The position numbers and the translations under genes were made by a program. Source: Undaria pinnatifida (taxonomy: Eukaryota > Sar > Phaeophyceae > Laminariales > Alariaceae). Taken from it: a stretch of DNA of 64,000 nt. Positions 12,351-23,487 of the stretch are shown here, one piece after another. Location of the stretch: contig JABAKD010000017.1 of the NCBI GenBank assembly GCA_012845835.1, forward strand, positions 8,608,942 to 8,672,941, in the 5' to 3' direction. The stretch's first letter is position 1. Each line of letters starts with the position of its first letter. The notes under the pieces are model-generated. The model was given only the letters and a program-made list of their open reading frames with translations. It made no database searches and had not been told where the DNA came from.

Positions 12351-13037
12351 GTATATATTATATTCTGTCGGATGTCAACAGCATAACAACAAAAACATAC
12401 CAGGTGTACAACAATGCCATCGTAACAGTACTATTACATACGTGCACAAGAAAAAAACCGACGTAGAAACGGCCAAACGGGACACGGCGAATAGTAACAC
12501 ATACACACATCGTCATATTTCTCTGCTAAGTTCGCGGGAGAACAACTAATTCAGCCTTTTATTTAGTTCTCCACGGGGAGGGGGGATTCTAATTCGGGAC
12601 AACGGCAGGCGTGCGGAAGAACCGATCGATTGCGGAACCGCAGCGCCTGGCCATAAAACAACGAAAAAAGGGTACAGCATCAATCACAAGAAATAGATGG
12701 ACACAGGCGACAGATATCGAAAAGGAAAGGTGGACCACGAAGAGCACGGGAGATGGATGGGTTGGATGGATACACGCGCATGCCACGATAGACGTAGAAA
12801 TATTTGAAAAAAAAACACAGCCTTGATCGACGGAGATACATAAGTGCTATGCTCTCGATATGGATAGCACATTTCTTGGCTGAAAAATGTTTCCTGGAAG
12901 ACGGGGCTCCTCAACTCGAAATCGTGGTAGGAATTTTACTTACTTCTTTGCAATGAATACATACTAACTTTATAATATATGTATTTTACTTTTTGGTCGA
13001 CCTCACTGTATTTTTCATTCAAAAAAATATATATATG
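12351..13037. other. Stretch without a supported gene; family B scrap
   Basis: Two short + frames (12,319-12,549 and 12,611-12,826) are basic and unrecognised. A family B fragment with GACGGGGCTCCTCAACTCG lies at about 12,826-12,945. A T-run and an ATATAT run precede the next family A copy. Confidence 0.45.
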
Positions 13038-13645
13038 CTGCAATTCCCACCCACCCCCGCCCCCAACGCCCCCTCCTTCCCCACCACCCGCACCATTGCC
13101 TAGACCTAGCACCACGCGTACAGCAAACACATACACCTTTTCGACCTCAAGCCCCCCTCCCCCCCCCGCACCCCCCCCCACATTCCCCCCCCCCTCCCCC
13201 ACAAGAAGGATGTATAGTTTTCACGCACCAATTGAGCTGCCCGACCTGTCCCTCCGCCGCTTCCCTCCCTCCCGCCCCCCCCTTTTGATCAAAATCAGGC
13301 CCCCGAAGCACATCCTTCAAAACTCCGCCCTCCCCTCACCGGTTATTCGACTTACAGGATTCACTTGATAAACTGATGCATTTCCTTCCACACATCTATC
13401 TGTCAGATTTTGTCCCCCTCAGAAACGGGTTTCATAGTTTCCGCGCACAGAGTGCCTAACATCACCGTGTTGACCCTGATAGCTACACTGTAGTTCCAAA
13501 GGGAGTCGTCGATCTATATCCTTAATGAGGACACACAACTCGTAATGCGCGAGATCGGAGTATCACACACAGCTTGCAAAGATGAGTTTCGACAAAATAT
13601 TCGATCTCAGAGCTGGAGTGTATTTTAATTTTTATAATTGAGATT
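13038..13645 (-). repeat. Family A copy, nearly complete
   Basis: In reverse orientation this copy runs from the GATGGTGCGGGTGG module through C runs at 13,155-13,200 to the AGCTGGAGTGTATTTTAA end near 13,630. That end abuts the AT-rich tandem block. Confidence 0.85.
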
Positions 13646-13985
13646 GAATATTTTGTCGAAATTAAATCTCAAGTATAAAAATTAAAATATTGAAATACAC
13701 TCCAGCTGTGAGATCGAATACTTTGTCGATATTCATTGCCAATTAATTATAAAAATTAAATTACACATGCAATATTTTGTCGATATTAAATCTCAATTAT
13801 AAAAATTACAATACACTCCAGCTGATATTATACAAATTAAATACACTCCAGCTGTGAGATCGAATACTTTGTCGATATTCATTGCCAATTAATTATAAAA
13901 ATTAAATTACACATGCAATATTTTGTCGATATTAAATCTCAATTATAAAAATTACAATACACTCCAGCTGATATTATACAAATTA
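13640..13985 (+). repeat. AT-rich tandem block built from family A heads
   Basis: Two copies of a unit with a period of about 146 bp (from 13,693 and 13,839) each carry ATACACTCCAGCTGTGAGAT followed by TTTGTCGATATTCATTGCC and AT-rich filler. Partial heads (TACACTCCAGCTGATATTA) lie between. The block sits between a reversed family A copy and the next forward copy, so it resembles serial re-insertion at one AT-rich spot. Confidence 0.75.
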
Positions 13986-14019
13986 AAGACACTCCAGCTC
14001 TGAGATCGAATATTTGTCG
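13986..14019 (+). repeat. Left part of a family A copy split by the YR element
   Basis: The copy head (CACTCCAGCTCTGAGATC … TTTGTCG) runs up to the insertion point; the rest resumes at 20,238 with CTCATCTTTGCAAGCTG. Confidence 0.85.
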
Positions 14020-14234
14020 AAAGCAGAATATTATCGAAGTATGAGAAAATATGGGTTTTGTACGTACGTAAGAAGTTTGACCAATCAGATCAATGCGGTA
14101 ATTCATAGTCGTATGAGCGATAGCATTGGGCACACCTGGCCCAGCTGTGTAGGCGACGACCTGCACGCGGAGCGCGTAGGGGAGCAGAGTCAGAGCTTAC
14201 AGGTCCAAGGTGTGATACAGACTAGTTTAAGTTC
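14020..14234 (+). repeat. Split direct repeat A1 of the YR element
   Basis: The 215 bp starting AAAGCAGAATATTATCGAAG match the copy at 19,313-19,527 without a difference that I can see. Confidence 0.92.
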
Positions 14235-16039
14235 TAGTTCAAGGCTAGTTTAAGTTCGTGCACTCCCCGACGATGGAGGAGTGCAAGTCACCGGAGGCTG
14301 AAGCTCTCGTGGCTGCTGCTGTACGCGGTCCTAATCAGGCCGCCTCGGCTGCTTCTCGAGTCGAGGCTCATGCTGCTGTCGACGCTGTGCAAGCTGGGGT
14401 CGACAAACGCCGTGCCGAAGCTCTGGCTGCTGTGCAAGCTGAGTCCGAAGGTCGCCGTGCCGCAGCCGCTTCGGCTGCTGCTACTGCTGCGTCTGCCACC
14501 GCGGCACCATCTTTGCTCAGCCCCAGTCCCGCTGTGTCCGAGGCTGCGGGGGTAATATAGGCTGAAGTTCTGCGCTGGCAAGGGCAAATGTCTGGCGAGT
14601 TTGCTCGGATAGACGGAGATGTGTTCCGCCTCAAGTCGACGATGGATCAACTGCTGGCCTCCTTTAAAACCCTGCAGGATGCGGTGGCTGGTGGCGCGTC
14701 TAAAACCGAGCACGTCGAGGCCATGCTCCAGCAGTTCATAGACAACTTTGCCGATCAGCAGCCGGCCCCGCGGGACAGTGGGGACGCGAGAGAGCGCCAC
14801 GTCCAAAGGTCGCAGTTAACTGACGACACTGCGCTATGGAAAAGATGGCGTCCAGAAAACATTGGGTGCTCCGCGGGCGCATGCTTCCCAACATTGGCGA
14901 CTCGGCAGCGGATATCCAGTCCTTCGTAGGCGAGGACGTCAACGTCACGACGTCAGTGGCTACCCAGCTCCGCGCGATCAGTGACTTTGACGTTCGTGCG
15001 TACGGGCCGCGCGCGGAAGGGATGGTCGAACACCTGCTGATGGTCGCTGACCGCCTCGATTTCTTGCGCCAGGCTCTTGTGGCGGTCCTGTCTGGTGGGT
15101 TTTCCCTCGACAGCGACGGCGACCGCCATTGCCGGGAGAGGGTGGCAACGATCGATGCCGCCTTCACGACAGCGTCTGCCGACCTACGCCGGCACACCCA
15201 AGCAAAACCAAGCAACCGGCAATATTATCCTGCTCTCTGGCTCCGCGGCGCGGGCTGTCATGAGCAAGATGGTAAACGACGATCTTCGTCTCCAACTGCA
15301 AATTCTTGCATTCGGCTCCCCTGGCCGACGCCACTTCACCTGATGCTCTTCGCGACAGTGGCAGTTCGGCGGCGCCGGCTGGTGGGTCGCGGGCGGTGCT
15401 GCGCTCAGAGCCCCGCGGTGGGTCCGGGGGTGGTAGTGGCGGCGCTGGTTCTGGATGAGGACACGGTCCCTTCCTGTCGGTTGGGCCAACACCTGGGGGG
15501 GCGGCTGCTGAGCTTGCCGTTGGTAGAGCGGTGACGGCGCCGGGGGCCAGCGGGGGAGCGGGTGCCCGGCCGGCCACCCAAGGTGTAGGAGGGGGGCTGC
15601 GTGGGCGTGCGTTGGTAGCTTTGGCTGGCGATAGGGGTGTGGGGCGTGCTCGCGTGGCGGTGGCTCCGGGCTCGGTCCCCTTCGGCGAGAAAGGTACGGT
15701 TTCTTGTGTGCGTGTGAGTGAGTTGCCGGCTGACTTGCTGCGTGTACAAGGGGCGTTTGATGGCGTACGTTCGGGTGCCTTGCGATTGGTTGCGGTCGAC
15801 CCTTGGTTGGAAGCTCGGGCGGTTGTGATGCAGGCGATAGCCGAGCAAGGCTCCGCGAGCCTCGGTCATCTCGCCTCGGTAAACTCCCCCCTCTTGAGAC
15901 GGTGTCAGCGCCCTCGTCTCGTACAACTGCTTCAGCGAGGCAGGTGTCGCAGCTCGTTGGCTTCCTTATACATGTCTCCTTTGTTGTGCATCCGGGGCGG
16001 TTTTTCGTGAACGGTTTGTTGGCTTCGGTGGGTATGCCG

Positions 16040-17790
16040 CGCATATCTGCCGGATCTGATTTCGGTTTTCAAGGCGCAGATGTTTCCCCCCCAAAAAAGG
16101 GGCTGCTGCCGTCGCGCACGTCGGAATTTCCCCGCCGCGGGGGGTTCCAGTTGTCTCTATCCCGGGTGATTGTGGGCCTGTTTCTGGCTCTGGTGGCAAC
16201 GCCGGGAACTACTTCTTTGTGAGGTATTACGTAGACGATGGCATTGTCGTCGAGTTGCAATGGTGGCCGGACGGTCGCCGTTGTTTGCGCGCTGTCCAGT
16301 CGCTGGCATTGAACATTTTCGCTTGTTGGGCGAACGTGGTGTCTCTGATCTGATCTCCTGTCCGCCAGAAAAATCACTGACTGGGACACGCAACTGGAGG
16401 TGTTGGGTTGGATCATTGACACGGAGGTGCTTACGGTTACGTTGCCGTCCCATAAGCGCCTCAAGCTGCAAAATCTCCTTGCGGAGTGGCCCTCGTCTCG
16501 TACATCTGCTTCAGCGAGGCAGGTGTCGCAGCTCGTTGGCTTCCTTATACATGTCTCCTTTGCTGTGCGTCCGGGGTGGTTTTTCGTGAACCGTTTGTTG
16601 GCTTCGGTGGGTATGCCGCGCATATCTGCCGGATCTGATTTCGGTTTTCAAGGCGCTGATGTTTCCCAAAAAGGGGCTGCTGCCGTCGCGCACGTCGGAA
16701 TTTCCCCGCTGCGGGGGGTTCCAGTTGTATATATCCCGGGTGATTGTGGGCCTGTTTCTGGCTCTGGTGGCAACGCCGGGAACTACTTCTTTGTGAGGTA
16801 TTACGTAGACGATGGCATTGTCGTCGAGTTGCAATGGTGGCCGGACGGTCGCCGTTGTTTGCGCGCTGTCCAGTCGCTGGCATCGGACCATTTTCGCTTG
16901 TTGGGCGAACGTGGTATCTCTGATCTGATCTCCTGTCCGCCAGAAAAATCACTGACTGGGACACGCAACTGGAGGTGTTGGGTTGGATCATTGACACGGA
17001 GGTGCTTACGGTTACGTTGCCGTCCCATAAGCGCCTCAAGCTGCAAAATCTCCTTGCGGAGTGGCCCTCGTCTCGTACATCTGCTTCAGCGAGGCAGGTG
17101 TCGCAGCTCGTTGGCTTCCTTATACATGTCTCCTTTGCTGTGCGTCCGGGGCGGTTTTTCGTGAACCGTTTGTTGGCTTCGGTGGGTATGCCGCGCATAT
17201 CTGCCGGATCTGATTTCGGTTTTCAAGGCGCTGATGTTTCCCAAAAAAGGGGTTGCTGCCGTCGCGCACGTCGGAATTTCCCGCCGCGGGGGGTTCCAGT
17301 TGTCTCTATCCCGGGTGATTGTGGGCCTGTTTCTGGCTCTGGTGGCAACGCCGGGAACTACTTTTTTGTAAGGTATTACGTAGACGATGGCATTGTCGTC
17401 GAGTTGCAATGGTGGCCGAACGGTCGCCGTTGTTTGCGCGCTGTCCAGTCGCTGGCATCGGACCATTTTCGCTTGTTGGGCGAACGTGGTGTCTCTGATC
17501 CGCCCCTCCTGTCCACCAGAAAAATCACTGACTGGGACACGCAACTGGAGGCGCTGGGTTGGATCATTGGCGCGGAGGCGCTTACGGTTACGTTGCCGTC
17601 CCATAAGCGCCTCAAGCTGCAAATCTCCTTGCGGAGTGGCCCTCGCCTCGTACAACTGCTTCAGCGAAGCAGGTGTCGCAGCTCGTTGGCTTCCTTATAC
17701 ATGTCTCCTTTGCTGTGCGTCCGGGGCGGTTTTTCGTGAACCGTTTGTTGGCTTCGGTGGGTATGCCGCGCATATCTGCCGGATCTGATT
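16040..17790 (+). repeat. Internal ~575-bp tandem units in the YR element
   Basis: The landmark GGTATGCCGCGCATATCTGC recurs at about 16,030, 16,610, 17,185 and 17,760, a spacing of 575-580 bp. The repeated unit includes the reverse transcriptase YVDD region, giving about three unit lengths in tandem. Neighbouring units are nearly identical, so the amplification is recent relative to the age of the family. Confidence 0.88.
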
Positions 17791-19143
17791 TGGTTGTCGT
17801 ACGGCCAACCTCGGGCAGCGCCTCGTCTTGGGACCCGAGTTTCAAGGGAACCTCGAGTTTTGGCGATGGTTTATTGAGGAGGGATTGGACGCGCGCGGAA
17901 GAACCTTGTCGGCTCCGATGTATCATTTGCTTGAGCGCCCCTCCCAACGTACTCCGTTTTCGGGTGCATCCAAAACCGGTGTCGGGGGTTTCTGCCTTGA
18001 AACTGGGGTGTACTGGAGATACGATATTGACGCCGGGGAACGATCTCGATTTTGCGGGTCGAGCAAGTCAGTTGCAGGCGAGACCGATATATCGATTAAC
18101 GTCCTCGAACTGCTAGATATGGTCGTCTCCCCTTGGGTCGTCGTATCTCCGTGCGCCGAGCGCCCGGCCGCGTTGGGGGACTGCGTGTTGTGGCGTGGCG
18201 ACAACGAAGCAGCCGTAGAGTGGGTGCGGCGTTGTCGAGGCGGGAAGGAGCCGAGATCGGGCGCGTTGATGCGCCTCCTTGGTGTGCTCAAATTGTCCTC
18301 TGGTTGGCACTTCGACGCGAAACACGTAGGGGGTATTTTTAACGTTGCCGCGGACGGTATCTCACGCTGGGATCGCGCTTCCGTCCTCGTTAATATGCGT
18401 GCGGTCCGTGGGATATGCTGCTCGCGGGCGAGAAGCTGATCCCCACGTGGCGTGCCGGGGGTCGTGTTTTGTGGCCGGCCCTGTGCGCTTCGTTCTGTCT
18501 CTTGACTCGCGCGTCAGAAATGTTCGCGGAAACCCGGTTACGAGTTCACGAGACTTATTGTTTGCGGCGTGCTGATGTTGCATTCTTTTGCGGAAATATT
18601 CAGCTTACTGTTGCGCAGTGGTCAACCGCGGATCATGTCAAGGTTCGATTTCGCGGGCCGCAGGGTGACCAACCGCGGAAAGGGGCTGTTGTCACGCATG
18701 TGCGAAAGGGTCCGTCGATGCGCGTGGGGGAAGGTGGCGGCGCCGTCGATCTAATGATCGAATTGATGTCTTGTTACTTGTTTCTTCCCTCTTCGGCCCC
18801 CTGCCCCCTTGGTTGCGTGTGTCGTTGGTAATGGCAGATGGTCCATGTGGACACAACATCAAGCGACGGTAGCTTTGCGGAAAGTGGTTGCGTTGGCGGG
18901 TGTGCGTGCGGAGGAGTACGCCTTGCACTCCCTGAGGATTGGAGGCGCAACGCACTTGTCGGCAGGGGGTGCAACACCGGCGGTGTTGCAGCGTGAGGGC
19001 CGATGGGCTCTGACTAGTTGGGCAAACGCGGAATTACAAAGAAGTGTGTTATCCCGTGTGCACTCTACGATTCGAGGGTAGGGGGTGGCGGGGGGGGGTG
19101 GGACTACATTCGTAATACGGGTCAACTACCAGTTTGTGCTGGA

Positions 19144-19315
19144 GGCTGGCGTCGAGAGTTCGATGTCGCCAGTTGGGTTGGGAGTTGACTCGTGTATACG
19201 GATGTTAGCGTGGGGTTGCCGGCGGGGCAGCCCCGGGGTATTCCCATCTCCAACCCCCCTCTCCGGGCGGGGGGTTGCGCATTAATGTAATACAACTTCG
19301 AAAGCAAAGTGCAAA
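19144..19315 (+). repeat. Split direct repeat B1 of the YR element
   Basis: The 172 bp starting GGCTGGCGTCGAGAGTTCG match 20,066-20,237. B1 overlaps A2 by AAA, so B1 and A2 are directly abutted, as the family expects. Confidence 0.92.
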
Positions 19316-19527
19316 GCAGAATATTATCGAAGTATGAGAAAATATGGGTTTTGTACGTACGTAAGAAGTTTGACCAATCAGATCAATGCGGTAATTCATA
19401 GTCGTATGAGCGATAGCATTGGGCACACCTGGCCCAGCTGTGTAGGCGACGACCTGCACGCGGAGCGCGTAGGGGAGCAGAGTCAGAGCTTACAGGTCCA
19501 AGGTGTGATACAGACTAGTTTAAGTTC
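19313..19527 (+). repeat. Split direct repeat A2 of the YR element
   Basis: Second copy of the A repeat, same length as A1 and apparently identical to it. Confidence 0.92.
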
Positions 19528-20065
19528 CCACCCACCCGCCCGTGCTTTTGAGGGAGTCAGTGGAGGGGGAGTTAATCGGTCGCAGTAACGTTGCGCGTGT
19601 TTGTTACTGTTTTGGCAAACGTACCCGTTTTCGCTGAAGATGCGACGGGGTTTCGTAGATTGCGCAGGTTTGCGGTGGGTGCTAGCCGCATCAGTGTTAT
19701 AGCGTGGTGCAAGGGGTGTTCGTTGTTGTGTTTTTTTTTTCAGCATGTGTAATATCTGAGTATCCCTCCGTGCGGTGGGGGTACGTATGACTGTGTTACG
19801 CAGATATTATGTTGATAGTTAACAGCGAACGTTGTGGCAGTGCATCGGCTCGGATTTAGCGCGCAATCTGAAAGTGTGGGAGAGGGAATTATCCGTATAT
19901 TGGCAAGTAAGTGCATTTGTTTAATGTGCACGGTGTGTGCAGGCGTGCAAATTTTATAGCATATTTATTACACGCGTGTGTACGTTTTTTTATATGCTGC
20001 ACGTTATAGGCGGTTGCCTCGTATGTCTTCTTCGAGTTGCCAACGATTGTTCGTCGTTGGTTGTT
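19528..20065 (+). other. Spacer between A2 and B2 of the YR element
   Basis: About 540 bp of non-coding sequence between the repeats, GT/TG-rich in places with a T run near 19,730. No open frame of note. Confidence 0.7.
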
Positions 20066-20237
20066 GGCTGGCGTCGAGAGTTCGATGTCGCCAGTTGGGT
20101 TGGGAGTTGACTCGTGTATACGGATGTTAGCGTGGGGTTGCCGGCGGGGCAGCCCCGGGGTATTCCCATCTCCAACCCCCCTCTCCGGGCGGGGGGTTGC
20201 GCATTAATGTAATACAACTTCGAAAGCAAAGTGCAAA
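20066..20237 (+). repeat. Split direct repeat B2 (right end) of the YR element
   Basis: It ends GTGCAAA. The next base begins family A sequence (CTCATCTTTGC), so this is the right boundary. Confidence 0.92.
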
Positions 20238-20930
20238 CTCATCTTTGCAAGCTGTGTGTGATACTCCGATCGCGCGTATCACGGGTTGTGTGTCCTCATT
20301 AAGGATATAGGTCGGCGACTCCTCTTGCAACTACGATGTAGCTATCAGGGTCAACAGGGTGATGTTAGGCAGTCTGTGCGCGGAAACTATGAAACCCGTT
20401 TCTGAGGGGGACAAAATCTGAGAGCTGTGGAAGAAAACGCATCATTAGTTTATCACGTGAATAGTGTAAGTCGAACAATCGGCGAGGGGAGGGCGTAGTT
20501 TTGAAGGACGTGGGGGCCTGATTTTGATCAAAAGGGGGGGGCGGGAGGGGGGGAGGGACAGGTGGGGAAGCTCAATTTGTGCGTGGAAACTATAAATCCT
20601 TCTTGTGGGGGAGAGGGGGGGAATGTGTGTGTGTGTGTGGGGGGCTTTAGGTCGCATAGATGTAGGGGTTTACTATACGCGTGGTGCTACGTCTAGGCGA
20701 TGGTACGGGTGGTGAGGAAGGAGGGGGCGGGGGGGGCGGGGGGGGGGGGGGTTGGAATTGCAACAGCGGCATGGAAGGCTGTAAAACAATAATGAGGCGA
20801 TATCCAGGGCATGGGATTGATTATTACTCTGGCGGATTTCGATATTAGGTGGGGCGTTTGAGCAATAGAGAGCAAGGATAAGAAAAGGGCGGGGGGGGGG
20901 GGGGGGGGGGGTTCAAGAGGTTTAGGCCAC
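20238..20930 (+). repeat. Right part of the family A copy split by the YR element
   Basis: It resumes at CTCATCTTTGCAAGCTGTG and includes all later modules: GATATAGGTCGGCGACTCC, a G run at 20,536-20,550, the CGCATAGATGTAGGGG module and GTTTGAGCAATAGAGAGC at the far end. Together with 13,986-14,019 it makes a nearly full-length copy. Confidence 0.85.
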
Positions 20931-21490
20931 ACATAATATTAAAATACACTCCAGCGATAAGGTCAAGGATTTGATCGAAACTGATGTTGGCAACATTGTG
21001 TGTGATCCTCCGATCGCGCGTATTAATCATAAATGTAGGGGCTTGCTATACGCGCTGTGCTTGGTCTAGGCGATCGTGCGGGGTGTGGGGAAGGAAGGGG
21101 CGTTGGAAGGGGGGAGGGGGGATGAATGAAAGCTACGTCATGGATGGCTAGAAAGATAATGACGTGATATCAATGGCTTAGAAGCGTTTATTACTCTGAC
21201 CGATGTCGATTGTAAGTGGGGCGTTTGAACGAACTGGGCGGGGAACAAAAGGGAGGGGGGGGGCGGGGGGAAGAGGGCGGAGATGAGTTAGAGCCACGGC
21301 ATGGATGGCTAGAAGGATAATGAGATGATATCAGCTGGCTGGTAGAGTTTACTACTCTGGTAGATTTTGATTTTAGGTGGGGCGTTTGAACAAGAGGGAT
21401 CGGGGGGGGGGGGGGGGCGCATTTCAATATTTGCGCGTAAATTATAAACCCTTAAAGGAGACGAATCTGCCGGTTGTAGCAAAAAGACAT
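20931..21490 (+). repeat. Further family A copies, rearranged
   Basis: A new head (ACACTCCAGCGATAAGG) near 20,946 jumps to the late module at about 21,035 (AAATGTAGGGGCTTGC). Two repeats of the last module follow (TGGATGGCTAGAAAGATAATG and TGGATGGCTAGAAGGATAATG), with G runs. This suggests internal unit duplication or several truncated insertions. Confidence 0.7.
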
Positions 21491-21521
21491 TCCCTTATAT
21501 CACCATATCACCCGCCCGGCA

Positions 21522-21770
21522 ATGTTAATTGGTCTAGAAGGTTTGATGTATAATGTGGTATGCAACCCAGTTCTTAAGCGTAGTAAACAACGTGTTAAAA
21601 GCCTCATAATTTGTTATTGTACATGGATCGAAAGATGGAATATTTCTCAATCGATAGGTACAATCATGTACATACCGTTATTTTCTGACGTCGTTAATTA
21701 TAAGAAAGATATACATATTGCCAAATACAACAGGCGAGGTGATGTGGTCATGCAATGTCACCGCCATTGA
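21522..21770 (+). pseudogene. Unknown protein family U, copy 1 (relic)
   Basis: An open frame of 82 residues ends DVVNYKKDIHIAKYNRRGD…VVMQC. The DNA from about 21,630 to 21,780 is clearly related to 31,990-32,170 (shared GTGGTCATGCAATGTCACC and ACATGGATCG), and the protein shares the pattern N-x3-(E/D)-x-HIA…VV with copies at 32.1 and 37.7 kb. The family is unknown to me. Dispersed copies in different states suggest a mobile or repeatedly duplicated source gene, and this one looks like a fragment. Confidence 0.4.
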
Positions 21771-21780
21771 GAACGGAAGA

Positions 21781-22094
21781 GAGAAATGCGAATCGTTAGT
21801 GTTTGAAAGGAACGCTTAGTGTACACGCGCTCAATTACGTTACTTCGTTATTCATACTTCGCTTTGCATAGGTTGGGAGGCGATCATGTATCGTTGTCTA
21901 TAATAGGCGAAGGGGGGATGGTTCAACCGATAGTGTTCTACAAATAGTATAACAATATTCCGCAACAACGACAAATAGTTATTCTACAAAAAAATCAGTT
22001 CTTAGGCGAGCAATAGAATGCCTCAGAGGAGACTTCAAAAAGTATTTTTTTTACCTGTGACACGTCGTACGATCGCGTTATATCCGCCACATTT
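21781..22094. other. Stretch without a supported gene
   Basis: AT-rich sequence. A scrap with GAGAAATGCGAATCG … GAAAGGAACGC may continue the relic to the left, by comparison with 32,160-32,240. No other structure seen. Confidence 0.4.
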
Positions 22095-22640
22095 ATCCCC
22101 TTAAACTAATGTGTAGTTTCCACGCACAGATTGAGCTGCCTCCCCCCCCCCCCCCCGCCCCCCATGATAAACTGGTGTATTTTTTCCAAATCCGTCAGAT
22201 TAACCCCTTGAAGGAGTTATAGTCTCCACGCACAAACTGAGCTGCCCCGCCCGTTCCCCCCCCCCGCTTCCCCCCCCCACCAACCCCGCTCCCTTCTGAT
22301 CAAAACCAGGCCCCCACGTCCTTCAAAACTCCGCCCTCCCCTCACCGGTTATTCGATTTACAGGATTCACTTGATAAACGGATGATGCATTTCCTTCCAC
22401 AGCTGTCATATTTTCGTCCCCCTCAGGAACGGGTTTTATAGTTTCCGCGCACAGACTGACTAACATCATCACCCTGTTGACCATGATAGCTACATTGTAG
22501 TCGCAAAATGAGTCGTCGACCTGTATCCTTAATGAGGACATACAACCCGTAATACGCGCGATCGGAGTATCACACACAGCTTGCAAAGATGAGTTTCGAC
22601 AAAAAAAATCGATCTCACAGCTAGATAGAGTGTATTTTAA
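22095..22640 (-). repeat. Family A copy
   Basis: Reverse copy with C runs at 22,141-22,156 and 22,256-22,275. It has the standard middle words and ends GATCTCACAGCTAGATAGAGTGTATTTTAA. The start duplicates the GCACAGATTGAGCTGCC module. Confidence 0.85.
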
Positions 22641-22644
22641 TTTT

Positions 22645-22965
22645 TACAATTTAGCACCTTTTTGGCTAAATTTTGTTTTCCTTCACCCAAAATCGTCGGA
22701 ATTTCATTCTTTTTTCGCAGTAACAGTTGCTTTTTCCGGGTAACCTAGGCCATGGAAACTTCGATCTAGTTGATTTTTTCGTTTTCATTAGAGTCAATTT
22801 TTGGGTGGGCAATACTTATCTTGAAAATAGGAACCTCCCAGAAAAACGGATGGGCGTCCTACCGTAGCGGGCATGCGGGGTCTCCAGCTACGAGTGGCTA
22901 CCCAGTATCTTGGTTAAGATCGTTTACGTTTTCCCCGTAGTATTCGATTTTATACCTACTGCGTC
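22645..22965 (+). repeat. Family B MITE fragment
   Basis: Words TTTTTGGCTAAATTTTG, CCCAAAATCGTCGGAATTTC and CCTAGGCCATGG are in family B order. The end is not clear; the last 200 bp hold no other recognisable feature. Confidence 0.5.
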
Positions 22966-23380
22966 ATGGGATTGTTTCATTGGACGCCAGCTTCGACAGA
23001 GGTAGCGTGTATAGTTTATGAACTTCGGGACTTTTTAACCGATTATCGCCGGAGTTTATGGTTGTCTTTCAATCTTGTGTACCGCCGTGTGGTCGTATCA
23101 TTGGGTTTTTACCGTACATAGAATGGTTGGATACATTTTGTCAGGGAGTTCAATTGTCATTATCGGCGTTTCTCGTGAGCTCTTAAGATCTTGAGATACG
23201 AACGGGAAGGTCCATGGCCGATGGCATGTCACTTCTCCGTGTGATATCGAAGGAACTATTGCATTGTGGACGAACGCACTCCGAGCCTACGAGGGGAAGT
23301 CTTCGGAGCTGATACCACCGGGCCCGCGGTCACGCGAGTCGGTACACTTGTTTTCAGTTTTTCACCTGTATAGGAGATGA
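22966..23380 (+). pseudogene. Unrecognised protein-like stretch, probably decayed
   Basis: Two + strand frames look like real protein. One runs 22,966-23,121 (start MGLFHWTPASTEVAC, 51 residues) and the other 23,195-23,380 (start DTNGKVHGRWHVTSPC, 61 residues, with CDIEGTIALW). They are in different frames and the space between is open in a third, hydrophobic frame. I could not find a clean splice pair that joins them. This may be a decayed host gene or an unknown transposon product; no family is recognised. Confidence 0.25.
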
Positions 23381-23487
23381 CGTTATTCGTCAGGGAACAC
23401 TTTAATCCCATTCAAATAATTCCTTGGATGTTCCGTAAAGATCTTCAAGGAACAGGCCTAATATATATACATATATACGAGGTATAC

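Larger units (their letters stand above)
14020..20237 (+). mobile_element. Tyrosine-recombinase retrotransposon (PAT/Ngaro-type, DIRS order)
   Basis: This is an approximately 6.2-kb fossil retrotransposon. In order it has a left terminal repeat A1, a gag-like coding region (about 14.27-15.3 kb, with coiled Ala/Glu-rich segments), a reverse transcriptase region recognisable by a YVDD box, an RNase H-like region (about 17.85-18.4 kb) and a tyrosine recombinase region (about 18.4-19.08 kb, with an HSLRIGG box). It then ends B1-A2-B2. The A1…B1A2…B2 layout of split direct repeats is the known hallmark of PAT- and Ngaro-type elements, which integrate by recombinase and make no target duplication. 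Both repeat pairs look identical by eye, so the insertion itself seems young. The coding body is broken, with several breaks, and part of it is present as tandem units. It sits inside a family A copy. Confidence 0.88.

Noticed and set aside
15184-16044. 286-residue minus frame and similar minus frames across 15-18 kb
   Set aside because: They are antisense to the YR retrotransposon and are repeated by its internal tandem units; they carry no motif.
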